From Clostridiales bacterium (GTDB taxonomy: Bacteria > Bacillota > Clostridia > Christensenellales > Aristaeellaceae): 64,000 nucleotides of DNA. Below the pieces are notes generated by a model that did no database searches, was not told the DNA's origin, and was given only the letters and a program-made list of their open reading frames with translations. Below are positions 46,925-56,064 of this stretch, piece after piece; position 1 is the stretch's first letter, and every line of letters begins with the position of its first letter. The position numbers and the translations under genes are program-made. The stretch spans positions 18,354-82,353 of the forward strand of contig JAAYEI010000050.1 of NCBI GenBank assembly GCA_012728815.1, written 5' to 3'.

Positions 46925-48001
46925 ATGGCAGACCGCACACAGGAGATTATCCGGCTCCAGAACGAGATCATCCGGCAGATGACCCGCAACAACCTGCGCC
47001 AGCTGGGTGAGGATTTGTGGGGCAGCCGGGAGGGGGATGACCATGTGGAAACCAGCCCGCCGCCGGGCTATCCCCCCGTGCCGGACATCCACGCGCCCCA
47101 GGCGCAGGAGGAGGGCAGCCGGCAGCAGCAGCCGGAGACGCCCACGCCTGCTGAGGACATGGAAGTGCTCAAGGCCGAGCTGAACAGCTACATTGGCCTG
47201 GAGGTGGTGAAGGCCGAGGTGGAAAGCCTGATCAACCTGGTGAAGGTCAACAAGCTGCGCCGGGAGCATGAGCTGCCCACAGAGGAACTGTCCCTGCACA
47301 TGGTGTTCTCCGGCAACCCGGGCACTGGCAAGACGATGATTGCCCGGCTCATGAGCCGCATTTACCACAGCCTGGGCATCCTGTCCAAAGGCCACCTGGT
47401 GGAGGTGGACCGGGCAGGCATGGTGGCGGGCTATGTGGGCCAGACCGCCATCAAGACCCGTGAGGTGGTGGAGAAGGCGCTGGGCGGCGTGCTGTTTGTG
47501 GACGAGGCCTATGCCCTCACCACCCGCGGGCCACAGGATTACGGCCAGGAGGCGGTGGAGACGCTGCTCAAAAGCATGGAGGACCACCGCGATGACCTGG
47601 TGGTGATTGTGGCGGGCTATGTGGACCTGATGAATGATTTTGTACACAGCAACCCGGGCCTGGAGAGCCGGTTCAACCGCTTCCTGTACTTCCCGGATTA
47701 TACGGTCGATGAGATGCAGGCCATCTTTGAGATGCGCTGCGAGAAGGCGGGCTACCGCCTGGAGGAGGGCGCGGCCGGGCGCCTGCGCGAGATTCTGCGC
47801 GAGGAGAGCGAGGACAACATCGGCTTTGGCAACGCGCGGGGCGTGCGCAACCTGTTTGAGCAGGCCATCGCCAGGCAGGCCAACCGCCTGGCCAAACTGG
47901 ACGTGCTGACCCGTGACCAGCTGATGACCCTGCTTAAGGAGGACCTGGAAGCGGCGCAGGCCGATGTCCAGGTGCCCGCGCAGGAACATGAGGGCACCTG
48001 A
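46925..48001 (+). CDS. AAA+ ATPase, CbbX/SpoVK-like
   Basis: The product has 358 residues. A charged N-terminal helix (about 1-35) and a Pro/Gln-rich linker (about 43-75) precede one AAA+ module: Walker A GNPGTGKT at 130-137, pore-loop-like AGMVAGYVGQTAIKT, Walker B VLFVDEAYAL at 189-198, sensor 1 VIVAGYVDLM and the arginine finger region NPGLESRFNRF near 225-235. This is the CbbX/SpoVK subgroup. The ATG at 46925 follows GGAAGAGGTGG; the ATG at 46907 would leave almost no leader after the -10 box. The client is unknown; no Rubisco or sporulation gene is adjacent. Confidence 0.9.
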   Translation: MADRTQEIIRLQNEIIRQMTRNNLRQLGEDLWGSREGDDHVETSPPPGYPPVPDIHAPQAQEEGSRQQQPETPTPAEDMEVLKAELNSYIGLEVVKAEVESLINLVKVNKLRREHELPTEELSLHMVFSGNPGTGKTMIARLMSRIYHSLGILSKGHLVEVDRAGMVAGYVGQTAIKTREVVEKALGGVLFVDEAYALTTRGPQDYGQEAVETLLKSMEDHRDDLVVIVAGYVDLMNDFVHSNPGLESRFNRFLYFPDYTVDEMQAIFEMRCEKAGYRLEEGAAGRLREILREESEDNIGFGNARGVRNLFEQAIARQANRLAKLDVLTRDQLMTLLKEDLEAAQADVQVPAQEHEGT

Positions 48002-48057
48002 GGGGCAGTTCAGGGCATGAACCGGCCTTTGCGTGAACAAGGCCTGCCTTGCCCAAA

Positions 48058-48084
48058 ATGCCCGCGGCGATTTGCCGCGGGCAT
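48058..48084 (-). terminator. Terminator between the AAA+ and peptidoglycan-binding genes
   Basis: An 11-bp stem, ATGCCCGCGGC / GCCGCGGGCAT, with a GATTT loop. On the minus strand it is followed by TTTT, fitting the end of the peptidoglycan-binding protein gene. Confidence 0.8.
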
Positions 48085-48103
48085 TGCAGTCTAGGGCTGT
48101 TCT

Positions 48104-48577
48104 TCATGGCGCCGGGGTCACATAGCTGTCGGCTGGCTGGCTGGGGATCTCCGTCTGGGTTGGCTGTGCCGGCGGCTGGTAGTGCTGGGCATCGGGGCTG
48201 GCCAGCTGGTTCAAGGTCAGTTCCCCCGCGATGCCGTCCGCCTCCAGGCCGTGCTGGGCCTGAAAAGCCTTGACCGCCGCCTGGGTGCCCTCATAATACT
48301 TGCCGTCAACCTCCGCCGTGTAGTAGCCCAGGTCCCTCAGGCGGCGCTGCAGCTCCATGACCTCCGGCCCCACCGAGCCCACACGGTACAGCGGCGCCAG
48401 TTGCCTGAAATCAAGGTCCGGCGGCGCCTGGGTGGGCACCGGGGTGGTGGCGGCCAGCTTCTGGTACGCCTGGTCCAGCTGGCGGGCGCGGATGAGGAAG
48501 AAGGCAATCAGCAGCGCCAGGGCCAGCAGCGCCAGGATGACCAGCCCGCGGCGCGGGCGTGCTTGCCGTTGTGCCAT
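48104..48577 (-). CDS. Membrane-anchored peptidoglycan-binding (PG_binding_1) protein
   Basis: The product has 157 residues. A short basic N-terminus (MAQRQARPRRG) is followed by one membrane helix (LVILALLALALLIAFFLI, about 12-29). A peptidoglycan-binding domain 1 spans about 65-128 (VGPEVMELQRRLRDLGYY..VDGKYYEGTQAAVKAFQ..HGLEADGIAGELTLNQL), and a Pro/Gln-rich tail closes it. The ATG follows GGAAGGAGGGCAC. It is probably anchored with the domain facing the wall. There is no catalytic domain, so it may be a tether or specificity subunit. Confidence 0.88.
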   Translation of the reverse strand: MAQRQARPRRGLVILALLALALLIAFFLIRARQLDQAYQKLAATTPVPTQAPPDLDFRQLAPLYRVGSVGPEVMELQRRLRDLGYYTAEVDGKYYEGTQAAVKAFQAQHGLEADGIAGELTLNQLASPDAQHYQPPAQPTQTEIPSQPADSYVTPAP

Positions 48578-48602
48578 GTGCCCTCCTTCCAGAATCCCTG
48601 CC

Positions 48603-48631
48603 AGTATAAAACCGCGGCTGGCCGCTGTCAA
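48603..48631 (-). promoter_or_regulatory. Promoter of the peptidoglycan-binding protein gene
   Basis: Minus-strand TTGACA (48626-48631), 17-bp spacer, TATACT (48603-48608). Near-consensus, 26 bp before the ATG. Confidence 0.8.
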
Positions 48632-48647
48632 ACCAGCCGGCGCTTCC

Positions 48648-48676
48648 TTGCGCAGGCGCCGGCAAGCGGCTATACT
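48648..48676 (+). promoter_or_regulatory. Promoter of the HAD phosphatase gene
   Basis: TTGCGC (48648-48653), 17-bp spacer, TATACT (48671-48676), 18 bp before the ATG at 48694. It is back-to-back with the divergent promoter. Confidence 0.65.
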
Positions 48677-48693
48677 TGCCCCCAGGAGGACGT

Positions 48694-49392
48694 ATGCAGA
48701 AGTTTGTAGTGTTTGATTTGGATGGCACCCTGCTCAACACCCTGCCGGACATCGCCGGCGCCATGAACCGGGTGCTGTTCCGTTTTGGCCTGCCCCAACA
48801 CCCGGTGGACAGCTACCGGCAGTTCACCGGCAACGGCGCGCGGGTGCTGACCCTGCGGGCGCTGGCCGGGCAGGAGGAGATGGCCGACCATGTGCACGCC
48901 AACTACCTGCAGGAATACGCGCGAAACAGCCGCCTGCGCACCGCCCCCTACGAGGGCATCCCGCAGCTGCTCAAAGCGCTCAACCAGCTGGGCGTGCAGG
49001 TGATTGTATACAGCAACAAGGATGACCCGGACACCCGCGAAGTGATTGCGCACTACTTCCCGGACATCCACTTCGCCGCCGTGCGCGGCGCGCTGCCGGA
49101 CCTGCCCCTCAAGCCTGACCCCACAGCCCTGGCCGACATCCTGGACACGCTGGCGCTGCAGCCGCAGGACGGTCTGTACCTGGGCGACACGGTCATGGAC
49201 ATGCAGTGCGCGCAGGCCGCGGGCATCCCGGCGGTGGCCGCCCTGTGGGGCTTCCAGAGCGAGGAGGACCTGCGCGCCCAGGGGCCTGCCTATGCCATTC
49301 ATGAGCCGTCCGCGCTGCTGGACATCCTGAAGGAGCGCGGGCTGGTCGCGGCACCCGGGGCACCTGAGCCCGTTGACGCGATGGAACAATAA
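48694..49392 (+). CDS. HAD family hydrolase, phosphoglycolate phosphatase-like
   Basis: The product has 232 residues. HAD motif I is VFDLDGTLLNT (Asp8, Asp10), motif II VIVYSNKDD near 108, motif III Lys in LPLKPDP near 142 and motif IV LGDTVMDMQCAQAAG near 165. The helical cap lies between I and II, as in the Gph/PpaX group. CCAGGAGGACGT precedes the ATG. Probable small-phosphoester phosphatase; the physiological substrate is not certain. Confidence 0.9.
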   Translation: MQKFVVFDLDGTLLNTLPDIAGAMNRVLFRFGLPQHPVDSYRQFTGNGARVLTLRALAGQEEMADHVHANYLQEYARNSRLRTAPYEGIPQLLKALNQLGVQVIVYSNKDDPDTREVIAHYFPDIHFAAVRGALPDLPLKPDPTALADILDTLALQPQDGLYLGDTVMDMQCAQAAGIPAVAALWGFQSEEDLRAQGPAYAIHEPSALLDILKERGLVAAPGAPEPVDAMEQ

Positions 49393-49515
49393 ATCTTGAC
49401 GCAGGTCATTTTTTGACAGGCCATTACGCGCTATACTGCCTTCAGGCCAAACAGGCAAATACCCGCGAGGCGGGCACCACAGCGCCAGACGCTGAACAGA
49501 ATACGGGAGGGAAGT

Positions 49516-50709
49516 ATGCGCAAACAAATCAAGAACAATGTGTCCTGGGTGGGGAAGATTGACTGGGGCCTGACCAGCTTCCACGGCGATGACTACTCCA
49601 TCAACAGCGGCTCCAGCCAGAACGCCTACCTGATTGAGGAAGAGAAGGTAGTGCTGATTGACACGGTCTGGTCGCCCCACTCCAATGAGTTTGTCGAAAA
49701 CCTGAAGAAGGAAATCGACCTGAACAAGATTGATTACATCATCGCCAACCACGGCGAGGTGGACCACAGCGGATCGCTGCCCGAGCTGATGAAGCTGATC
49801 CCCGATACGCCCATCTATTGCACCGCCAACGGCGTCAAATCCCTGGTGGGGCAGTTTCACCACCCGGAGTGGAACTTCAAGGTGGTCAAGACTGGGGACA
49901 CCCTGGACATCGGCAATGGCAAACAGCTGGTGTTTGTGGAGATGCGCATGCTGCACTGGCCCGACAGCATGGCCGTGTACATGACCGGGGACAACATCCT
50001 TTTCTCCAACGACGCCTTTGGCCAGCATTTCGCGGTGGAGGAGCTGTTCAACGACAAGGCCGACCAGTGCACCCTGTGGGATGAGGCCATCAAGTATTAC
50101 GCCAATATCCTCAACCCCTTCTCTCCCCTGGTGAAGAAGAAGATCGAGGATGTGCTGGCGCTGAACCTGCCCATTGACATCATCGCCACCAGCCATGGCG
50201 CCATCTGGCGGGATAACCCTGCCCAGATTGTGGAGGCCTATTACAAGTGGTCCCAGGCCTACCAGGAGGACCAGGTCACGGTGGTGTTTGACAGCATGTG
50301 GGAAGGCACGGAGAAGCTGGCCAACGAGATCAGCCGGCAGGTGTCCCTGCTGTCGCCGGACACGCGGGTCAAGCTGTACAACGTGGCCAAGACCGACAAG
50401 AACGACATCATGACCCAGGTGTTCAAGTCCAAGGCCATCGCGGTGGGCTCCCCCACGGTGCACCAGGGGGCGCTGTCCACGGTGGTGGGCTGGCTGGAGT
50501 TCTTGAAGGAGCTCAAGTTCAAGAACAAGAAGGCGGCTGTGTTCGGCTGCTACGGCTGGAGCGGCGAGGGCAACAAGGTGCTGCGCGCCCATCTGGAGGA
50601 GGCCGGCTTTGAGACCATAGCGCCTGAAATCCGCTGCAGCTGGAACCCGCGTGAGGAAGACCTGGCCCAGGCCAGGGACGTGGCCAAGGGCTTGCTGGGG
50701 TTGGCATAA
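49516..50709 (+). CDS. FprA-family A-type flavoprotein (flavodiiron protein)
   Basis: The product has 397 residues. The N-terminal metallo-beta-lactamase-like diiron domain has His79, Glu81, Asp83 and His84 in NHGEVDHSG. The C-terminal flavodoxin domain (from about 255) has FDSMWEGTEKLA as its FMN phosphate loop and FGCYGWSGEGNK near 342. These proteins reduce O2 to water (or NO to N2O) with electrons from rubredoxin, protecting strict anaerobes. ACGGGAGGGAAGT precedes the ATG. A TATACT at 49432-49437 is the likely -10; its -35 is unclear. Confidence 0.96.
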   Translation: MRKQIKNNVSWVGKIDWGLTSFHGDDYSINSGSSQNAYLIEEEKVVLIDTVWSPHSNEFVENLKKEIDLNKIDYIIANHGEVDHSGSLPELMKLIPDTPIYCTANGVKSLVGQFHHPEWNFKVVKTGDTLDIGNGKQLVFVEMRMLHWPDSMAVYMTGDNILFSNDAFGQHFAVEELFNDKADQCTLWDEAIKYYANILNPFSPLVKKKIEDVLALNLPIDIIATSHGAIWRDNPAQIVEAYYKWSQAYQEDQVTVVFDSMWEGTEKLANEISRQVSLLSPDTRVKLYNVAKTDKNDIMTQVFKSKAIAVGSPTVHQGALSTVVGWLEFLKELKFKNKKAAVFGCYGWSGEGNKVLRAHLEEAGFETIAPEIRCSWNPREEDLAQARDVAKGLLGLA

Positions 50710-50739
50710 GATAAGGCCCAGATTGGGTCTATGGATGAG

Positions 50740-50767
50740 ACAAGGGCTGCCGGTTGGCAGCCCTTGT
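50740..50767. terminator. Bidirectional terminator between fprA and the Na/Pi gene
   Basis: A perfect 12-bp stem, ACAAGGGCTGCC / GGCAGCCCTTGT, with a 4-base loop between convergent genes. Confidence 0.8.
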
Positions 50768-50775
50768 TGTCGCGG

Positions 50776-52599
50776 CTAAAGGCCCGCAGGCATGTTGGGT
50801 GCCGGTACCCCGGCCCCTCTCCCCGCGTCAGCGGGTTCCATGTGTAGGTCGCAGGCGATGTTGTATTTTTTCAGGTACTCCTCATACAGGCTCTGGAAGC
50901 GCGGGCTGGCCTTGCCCTCATGCACCTGCTGCATGTAGGCGTGGGTGACCGGGTTGCCGGTGCGCTCAAACTCGATCACGTTGGCGGCGATGTTGGAGCA
51001 GTGGTCAGAAATGCGCTCAAGGTTGGTGAGCAGGTCGCTGAGCACAAAGCCCAGCTCAATTGTGCACAGGCCCAGGCGCAGGCGCTCCACATGGTTGGCC
51101 TTGATGTTGGCGCGCAGGCGGTCCACCACCTCTTCCAGCGGCTCCACCTGCTCGGCCATCTCGATGTTGGTCTCAATGAAGACCTGGGTCGCCAGGTCCA
51201 CAATCTCGCGCACCGCGGCGCGCATGGTGTGGGTTTCAGCCTGCGCGGCCGGGGAAAAGCTGATGTTCTTGTCGTGCAGCTCCTGGGCCACCTCGCTCAG
51301 GTTGACGGCGTGGTCGGAGATGCGCTCAAAATCCCCGATGGCCTGCAGCAGCTTTGACACCTCGCGGCTCTCCCCATGGGACATGCGCTGCGCGCTGATT
51401 TCAATCAGGTAGGCGCCCAGACGGTCCTCATACCGGTCAATGGTGTGCTCGATGTCCTCCACCGAGATGAGCACCTTGGGGTCAAACTGGTCCATCAGGC
51501 TGTCCGCCTGCAGGAGCGCCTGCTGCGCCAGGCGCGCCATCTGCTGGGTAAGGCGGCGGCTTTGCTCTATCGCCATGGAGGGGGTGTTGAGCAGCCTGCG
51601 GTCCAGCAGCTCCAGCTGCTCGGCTTCCTTGCTGTCACGGATGGTCTTGCGGGCCAGCCATTCCAGCCAGCCGATGAAGGGGAAGAAGGCAAAGGTGGCC
51701 AGCAGGTTGAAGGTGGTGTGTGTGACCGCGATGCCCAGGGCGTGGACAGGCTTGCTGGTGAAGGTGAACCCGATGAAGCTGTCCAGGATGTAGAAGCCGG
51801 CCAGGAAGACCACCGAGCCGATGAGGTTGAAATACAGATGCACCATGGCCACCCGCCTGGCGTTGCGGTTGGCGCCGATGGCCGACAAGATCGCGGTGAT
51901 GCAGGTGCCGATGTTCTGCCCCATGATGATGGGCAGGGCGACACCATAGCTTAAGGCACCGGTGTGGGAGATGGCCTGCAGGATGCCGACGGAAGCGGAG
52001 GAGCTTTGGACAATGGCGGTGACCAGCGCGCCCACCAGCAGCCCATACACCGGGTTGACAAACACCAGCAGCAGGTTGCGGAAGGATTCCAGCTCAGCCA
52101 GGCCCCTGACCGCGGAGGACATCTGCTCCATGCCGAACATCAGCACGCCAAAGCCCAGCAGGATGCCGGCGGTGTCCTTCTTGCGGCGGAAGCCCAGCAG
52201 CAGCACAACGCCCACCAGCGCGACCAGGGGCGCGAAGGTGGCGGGCTTGAGCAGGGTCATGAAAAAATTGTCCGAGCGAATGCCGGTCAGTGAAAGAATC
52301 CACGCGGTGATGGTGGTGCCAATGTTGGCGCCCATCACCACCGGGATGGCCTGGCGCAGCTGCATGATGCCGGAGTTGACAAAGCCCACGGTCATCACCG
52401 TGGTGGCGGAGGAGGACTGAACCACTGTCGTGACGCCGGCCCCCAGCATGATGCCCCGTACCGGGCTGCTGGTGAGCTGCCCCAGGGTGAGCTGCAGGCG
52501 CTTGCCCGCGCGGCGCTCCAGCGACTCGCCCATGACGTACATGCCGTACAGGAACATGGCCAGGCCGCCCAGCAGGTGGAAAAAATCGTAAATGCTCAC
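50776..52599 (-). CDS. Na/Pi cotransporter family protein with C-terminal PhoU-like domain
   Basis: The product has 607 residues. Two inverted Na/Pi repeats carry the QSSSA signature (VVQSSSATTVM near 63 and IVQSSSASVGI near 207), with about eight membrane helices up to residue 320. A helical PhoU-like domain follows (about 340-560; ERISDHAVNLSEVAQEL, ERISDHCSNIAANVIEF). The GTG at 52599 is used because GGAGGAAACA lies directly upstream. It imports phosphate with sodium; the PhoU-like tail probably gates it. Confidence 0.95.
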   Translation of the reverse strand: MSIYDFFHLLGGLAMFLYGMYVMGESLERRAGKRLQLTLGQLTSSPVRGIMLGAGVTTVVQSSSATTVMTVGFVNSGIMQLRQAIPVVMGANIGTTITAWILSLTGIRSDNFFMTLLKPATFAPLVALVGVVLLLGFRRKKDTAGILLGFGVLMFGMEQMSSAVRGLAELESFRNLLLVFVNPVYGLLVGALVTAIVQSSSASVGILQAISHTGALSYGVALPIIMGQNIGTCITAILSAIGANRNARRVAMVHLYFNLIGSVVFLAGFYILDSFIGFTFTSKPVHALGIAVTHTTFNLLATFAFFPFIGWLEWLARKTIRDSKEAEQLELLDRRLLNTPSMAIEQSRRLTQQMARLAQQALLQADSLMDQFDPKVLISVEDIEHTIDRYEDRLGAYLIEISAQRMSHGESREVSKLLQAIGDFERISDHAVNLSEVAQELHDKNISFSPAAQAETHTMRAAVREIVDLATQVFIETNIEMAEQVEPLEEVVDRLRANIKANHVERLRLGLCTIELGFVLSDLLTNLERISDHCSNIAANVIEFERTGNPVTHAYMQQVHEGKASPRFQSLYEEYLKKYNIACDLHMEPADAGRGAGVPAPNMPAGL

Positions 52600-52710
52600 T
52601 GTTTCCTCCGCGTGTTTGCTTGCGTAAAACAGAATGGACAATGCCCCAGACAGTGTAGCCCAAGGCAAAAACCATGTCAATTCACATGGCCAATTTCACC
52701 ATGTTGATAC

Positions 52711-52739
52711 AAAAAACCACCGCGATGACCTGCGGTGGT
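52711..52739 (-). terminator. Terminator after glycerate kinase
   Basis: An 8-bp stem, ACCACCGC / GCGGTGGT (52716-52739), followed on the minus strand by TTTTTT, 19 bp past the stop of the glycerate kinase gene. Confidence 0.85.
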
Positions 52740-52757
52740 CCATGAGCCCCTAGGCAG

Positions 52758-53993
52758 CTACCGCTTGATCAGCAGCACGGTCACATCGTTCACGTTGGTG
52801 CCGGTAGGCCCGGTCATGATGAGACCGTCCACCGCCTTGAGGGCGTGGTAGGCATCGTTGTCATCCAGCATGGCCTGGGCATCCAGCCCGGCCTCCTCAA
52901 ACCGCGCGGCGCTGTTCTGGTCGGCGTAGCCGCCCGCAGCGTCAGTCGGCCCGTCGGTGCCGTCAGACCCCAGGGAAAACAGGCAGGTGTTCTGGCAGGT
53001 GGCCAGGCCTGGAACCGCGGCCAGGGCAATCTCCTGGTTGCGGCCACCCTTGCCCTTCCCCCGCACACGCACCACAGTTTCCCCGCCACAGATAAAGGCC
53101 AGGGAGCGCGCGGTGCCCTGGTGATGCTGGGCGATGGACGCCAGGAAGGAGCCGGCCTCCCGGGCCTGGCAGCGCAGGGTATCCGTCAGTACCAGCGGCT
53201 CATAGCCCAGGGCCCTGGCGGTGTTTTCCGCCGCATCGCACAGCTGGCGAACGCTGCCGGTGATGCGGGTGGTGACCCTGTCCAGCTCCTTGGGGGTTTC
53301 CTCCCCCATGGCCTCAAGCGCCTGGGGGCTGAGCCGCAAACCATAGCGCCGGATGATGTCCAGGGCCTGCTCGCGGGTCGAGCTGTCCGGGTAGGCGGGG
53401 CCGGAGGCAATCATGTCCAGGGGATCGCCCAGCACATCGCTCAAGACCACGGCAAACACGCTGGCCGGGGCGCAGGCCTGGGCAAACCGGCCGCCCTTCA
53501 CCCGGGACAGGCGCTTGCGCACGGTGTTGGTTTCCACGATGTCGCAGCCTGCCGCCAGCAGCTGCCGGGTGATGTCCTTAAGTTCCTCCAGGCTGACCTT
53601 GGGCTGCTCAAACAGCGCGCTGCCCCCGCCGGAAACCAGGAAGAGCACGGTGTCCTGCTCTGATAGCCCGCTGACCGCGTCCAGCGCGGCCTGGGTGGCC
53701 CGCAGGCTGTGCTCATCAGGCACCGGGTGCCCGGCCTCAAAAACCTGCAAGGGGTGAAGCGGCCCCAGGGAATGGCCGTGTTTGGTAATCACCACGCCGC
53801 CATCCACCTGCCCTTCCATGGCGTTGAGGGCAGCGGCCGCCATCTGCCAGGCTGCCTTCCCAATGGCAACCAGCACGACCTTGCCCTCCCCCTTGATGCT
53901 GTGCTCTGAGAGCGCCTTGATCACCGCGGTGTCGGGCAGGGCGGCTTTCAATGCCGCATCCATGATGCGCTGGGCGTCTTGACGTAAATCCAT
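52758..53993 (-). CDS. Glycerate 2-kinase (GckA/MOFRL family)
   Basis: The product has 411 residues. The N-terminal DUF4147 domain has VAIGKAAWQMA near 48, ITKHGHSLGPLHPL near 75-90, EAGHPVPDEHS and FLVSGGGSALFEQP near 125. The C-terminal MOFRL domain has FICGGETVVRVRGKGKGGRNQE near 300 and LGSDGTDGPTDAAGGYAD near 345. These enzymes make 2-phosphoglycerate from D-glycerate. AGGAGGTGCAC precedes the ATG at 53993. A TATAAT -10 box lies at 54016-54021 on the minus strand with no clear -35. Confidence 0.94.
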   Translation of the reverse strand: MDLRQDAQRIMDAALKAALPDTAVIKALSEHSIKGEGKVVLVAIGKAAWQMAAAALNAMEGQVDGGVVITKHGHSLGPLHPLQVFEAGHPVPDEHSLRATQAALDAVSGLSEQDTVLFLVSGGGSALFEQPKVSLEELKDITRQLLAAGCDIVETNTVRKRLSRVKGGRFAQACAPASVFAVVLSDVLGDPLDMIASGPAYPDSSTREQALDIIRRYGLRLSPQALEAMGEETPKELDRVTTRITGSVRQLCDAAENTARALGYEPLVLTDTLRCQAREAGSFLASIAQHHQGTARSLAFICGGETVVRVRGKGKGGRNQEIALAAVPGLATCQNTCLFSLGSDGTDGPTDAAGGYADQNSAARFEEAGLDAQAMLDDNDAYHALKAVDGLIMTGPTGTNVNDVTVLLIKR

Positions 53994-54188
53994 GTGCACC
54001 TCCTGTCTGCCTGCCATTATACAGGAAAAAGGCTGGCCTAGCGAGCGCGTGACCAAGGAAATGAAGCGCCGCGGCCTTGCCCTTTATGTGGGGAACCGGG
54101 ACGGGGCAATCCAACGACCCGGCACACCGCAGCGGCGGACACCAATGCGAATGGGGTTGGTAACGCGGCGGGGAGGATGCTTTCTGGT

Positions 54189-55823
54189 TTAGCGCTTTTT
54201 CAGGCGACGCAGCCAGCCTTTCATGCCGCGATGGTCCTCCGGCGGCTTCACCTGCAGCAGGATGACCTTGTCCCCCGCCTGCAGCACCGTGTCCCCCAGG
54301 GGCACAATGACCTCATCCCCCTGACGCTGCACCATCACCACCAGGCTGTTGGCGTCCAGGGCCAGGTCCCTGATGGCCTGACCGGCCCATTTGTGGCCCC
54401 TGGGAATGGTAAACTCCGTCAGGTCATGGCCGGACTGGTCAAAGTATTTTTCCCCGCCCAGGACGATGATGTCCTCCTCCTGCAGTACCACCTGGCCACG
54501 GGGCACCACCAGCTGCCCCGCCCGCACAATCTTGGCGACAATGAAGTCAAAGGTGAGGCGCAGCTCGCTCACCTTGCGGCCCACCAGGTAGCTGCCCTTG
54601 TGGATGCGGGTACTGAGGAAGCCAATCTCCGCCTTATCCTGGTAATAGTTGAAGGTTTGCAGCACCGTGTCATTGGGATCCAGCATGTTCAGCCGCCTGG
54701 CGGCCGGAGGCATGAGGCTGCCCTGCACCAGGGAGCTGAGCACGCAGATGCCAAAGACGATGTGATAGATGTCGATGGAAAAGGTGGCGCCGCTGTTGAC
54801 CACAAGGATGGCAAAGGCGATGGCGGCAGCCCCGCGGATACCGGCCAGGGACAGCATGTGCAGCTGATTGCGCCGCAGCCTAAAAGGAACCATCAGCCCC
54901 CAGACGCTGAGCGGGCGGGCCAGGATGGTCATGAACAGCATGATCAGCAAGGCCACGGGAAAGGCGGCGATGAAGCGGGGGATGTCGCTGAGCAGCCCCA
55001 GCACAAAGAACAGGGCGATCTGCATGATTTCGGTGAAGCCATCAAAGAAGAACACGACATCCCGCTTGCCGCGAAACTCCATGTTGCCCAGGTAGATGCC
55101 CAGGATGTACAGCGCCAGGTAGCCATTGCCGCCCAGCAGGGAGGCGGCCGCGTAGGTGATGAGCATGGCGCTCGCCATCAGCACGACGGACAGCCCATCC
55201 TCCCGCATGCTTTGCCGGCGCAGGTACCAGCCCAGCAGGAAGGCGAAGCCAAAGCCCACCAGCAGGCCCAGCGCCACCTGGGAAAGCACAAGCAGAGGCA
55301 CGGAAAGGTCGGAGCCAATGATGACCGACAGGAACACCATGGTCATGGTGTAGGCGGTTGGGTCGTTGGAGCCGCTCTCCAACTCCAGCAGCGAGGCACT
55401 GTTGTACTTCAGGTTGAGGTTTTTGGAGCGCAGGATGTTGGACACGCTGGCGTAGTCGGTGGAGCCCACGATGGAGCCAACCAGCATGGCCTCCATGAAT
55501 TCAAAGCCCAGCACCAGGTAGCAAAACAGCCCCGTGAGCAGCGCCGTGGTGATGACCCCCAGGAAGCTGAGCACGATGGCCTCCCGCGCCACAGGCCTGG
55601 CCATGCGCCAGTTGGTGCCAAAGCCGCCATAGAACATGATCACCATCAATGCCACAGTAGCCAGGTGATCGGCCAGGCGATAGTCCTCAAAATCCAGCCC
55701 CAGCAGCCCAAAGCCCATGCCCAGCACGATGAACAGCAGCAGGGCGGGGATGCCGTGCTGCTGGGACAGGCGGATGGCGAAGAGGGCCAGGATCAGGATG
55801 ATGCCGATGATGAGGTACTGCAA
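54189..55823 (-). CDS. Potassium/proton antiporter, CvrA/NhaP2 type with TrkA-C domains
   Basis: The product has 544 residues. About 12 membrane helices of a CPA1 exchanger come first, with the ion-site motifs VGSIVGSTDYASVSNIL near 120-136 and LLELESGSNDPTAY near 148-161. Two TrkA-C-like regulatory domains follow (about 395-460 and 475-530; REDIIVLGGEKYF-like and AGDKVILLQV). The TTG at 55823 is taken as start because AGGAG lies 7 bases upstream; the reading frame extends further up without a conserved sequence. It exports K+ (or Na+) in exchange for protons. Confidence 0.92.
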   Translation of the reverse strand: MQYLIIGIILILALFAIRLSQQHGIPALLLFIVLGMGFGLLGLDFEDYRLADHLATVALMVIMFYGGFGTNWRMARPVAREAIVLSFLGVITTALLTGLFCYLVLGFEFMEAMLVGSIVGSTDYASVSNILRSKNLNLKYNSASLLELESGSNDPTAYTMTMVFLSVIIGSDLSVPLLVLSQVALGLLVGFGFAFLLGWYLRRQSMREDGLSVVLMASAMLITYAAASLLGGNGYLALYILGIYLGNMEFRGKRDVVFFFDGFTEIMQIALFFVLGLLSDIPRFIAAFPVALLIMLFMTILARPLSVWGLMVPFRLRRNQLHMLSLAGIRGAAAIAFAILVVNSGATFSIDIYHIVFGICVLSSLVQGSLMPPAARRLNMLDPNDTVLQTFNYYQDKAEIGFLSTRIHKGSYLVGRKVSELRLTFDFIVAKIVRAGQLVVPRGQVVLQEEDIIVLGGEKYFDQSGHDLTEFTIPRGHKWAGQAIRDLALDANSLVVMVQRQGDEVIVPLGDTVLQAGDKVILLQVKPPEDHRGMKGWLRRLKKR

Positions 55824-55901
55824 GGGGGGACTCCTATCAGGTTGCTGACGTAAAAAGCGGCACACCCCGCAGGCGGGACCATGCCGGCGTTTGTCGGGCA
55901 T

Positions 55902-55929
55902 ATTTTACCATGGATTTTATCCCGGTCAA
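55902..55929 (-). promoter_or_regulatory. Promoter of the K+/H+ antiporter gene
   Basis: Minus-strand TTGACC (55924-55929), 16-bp spacer, TAAAAT (55902-55907), about 80 bp before the start. Confidence 0.6.
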
Positions 55930-56064
55930 GGTGACAGCCTCAGGCCAGGCCCCTGCATCCACACCGACAGGCCGGGATGAGCACGGCAGAAACCACAACA
56001 AAAAAGCGGGTTCACCGGGCGCGTCTTGCACCGAGCGGTGGTTCCTTCAGGCCATGCGCGGATG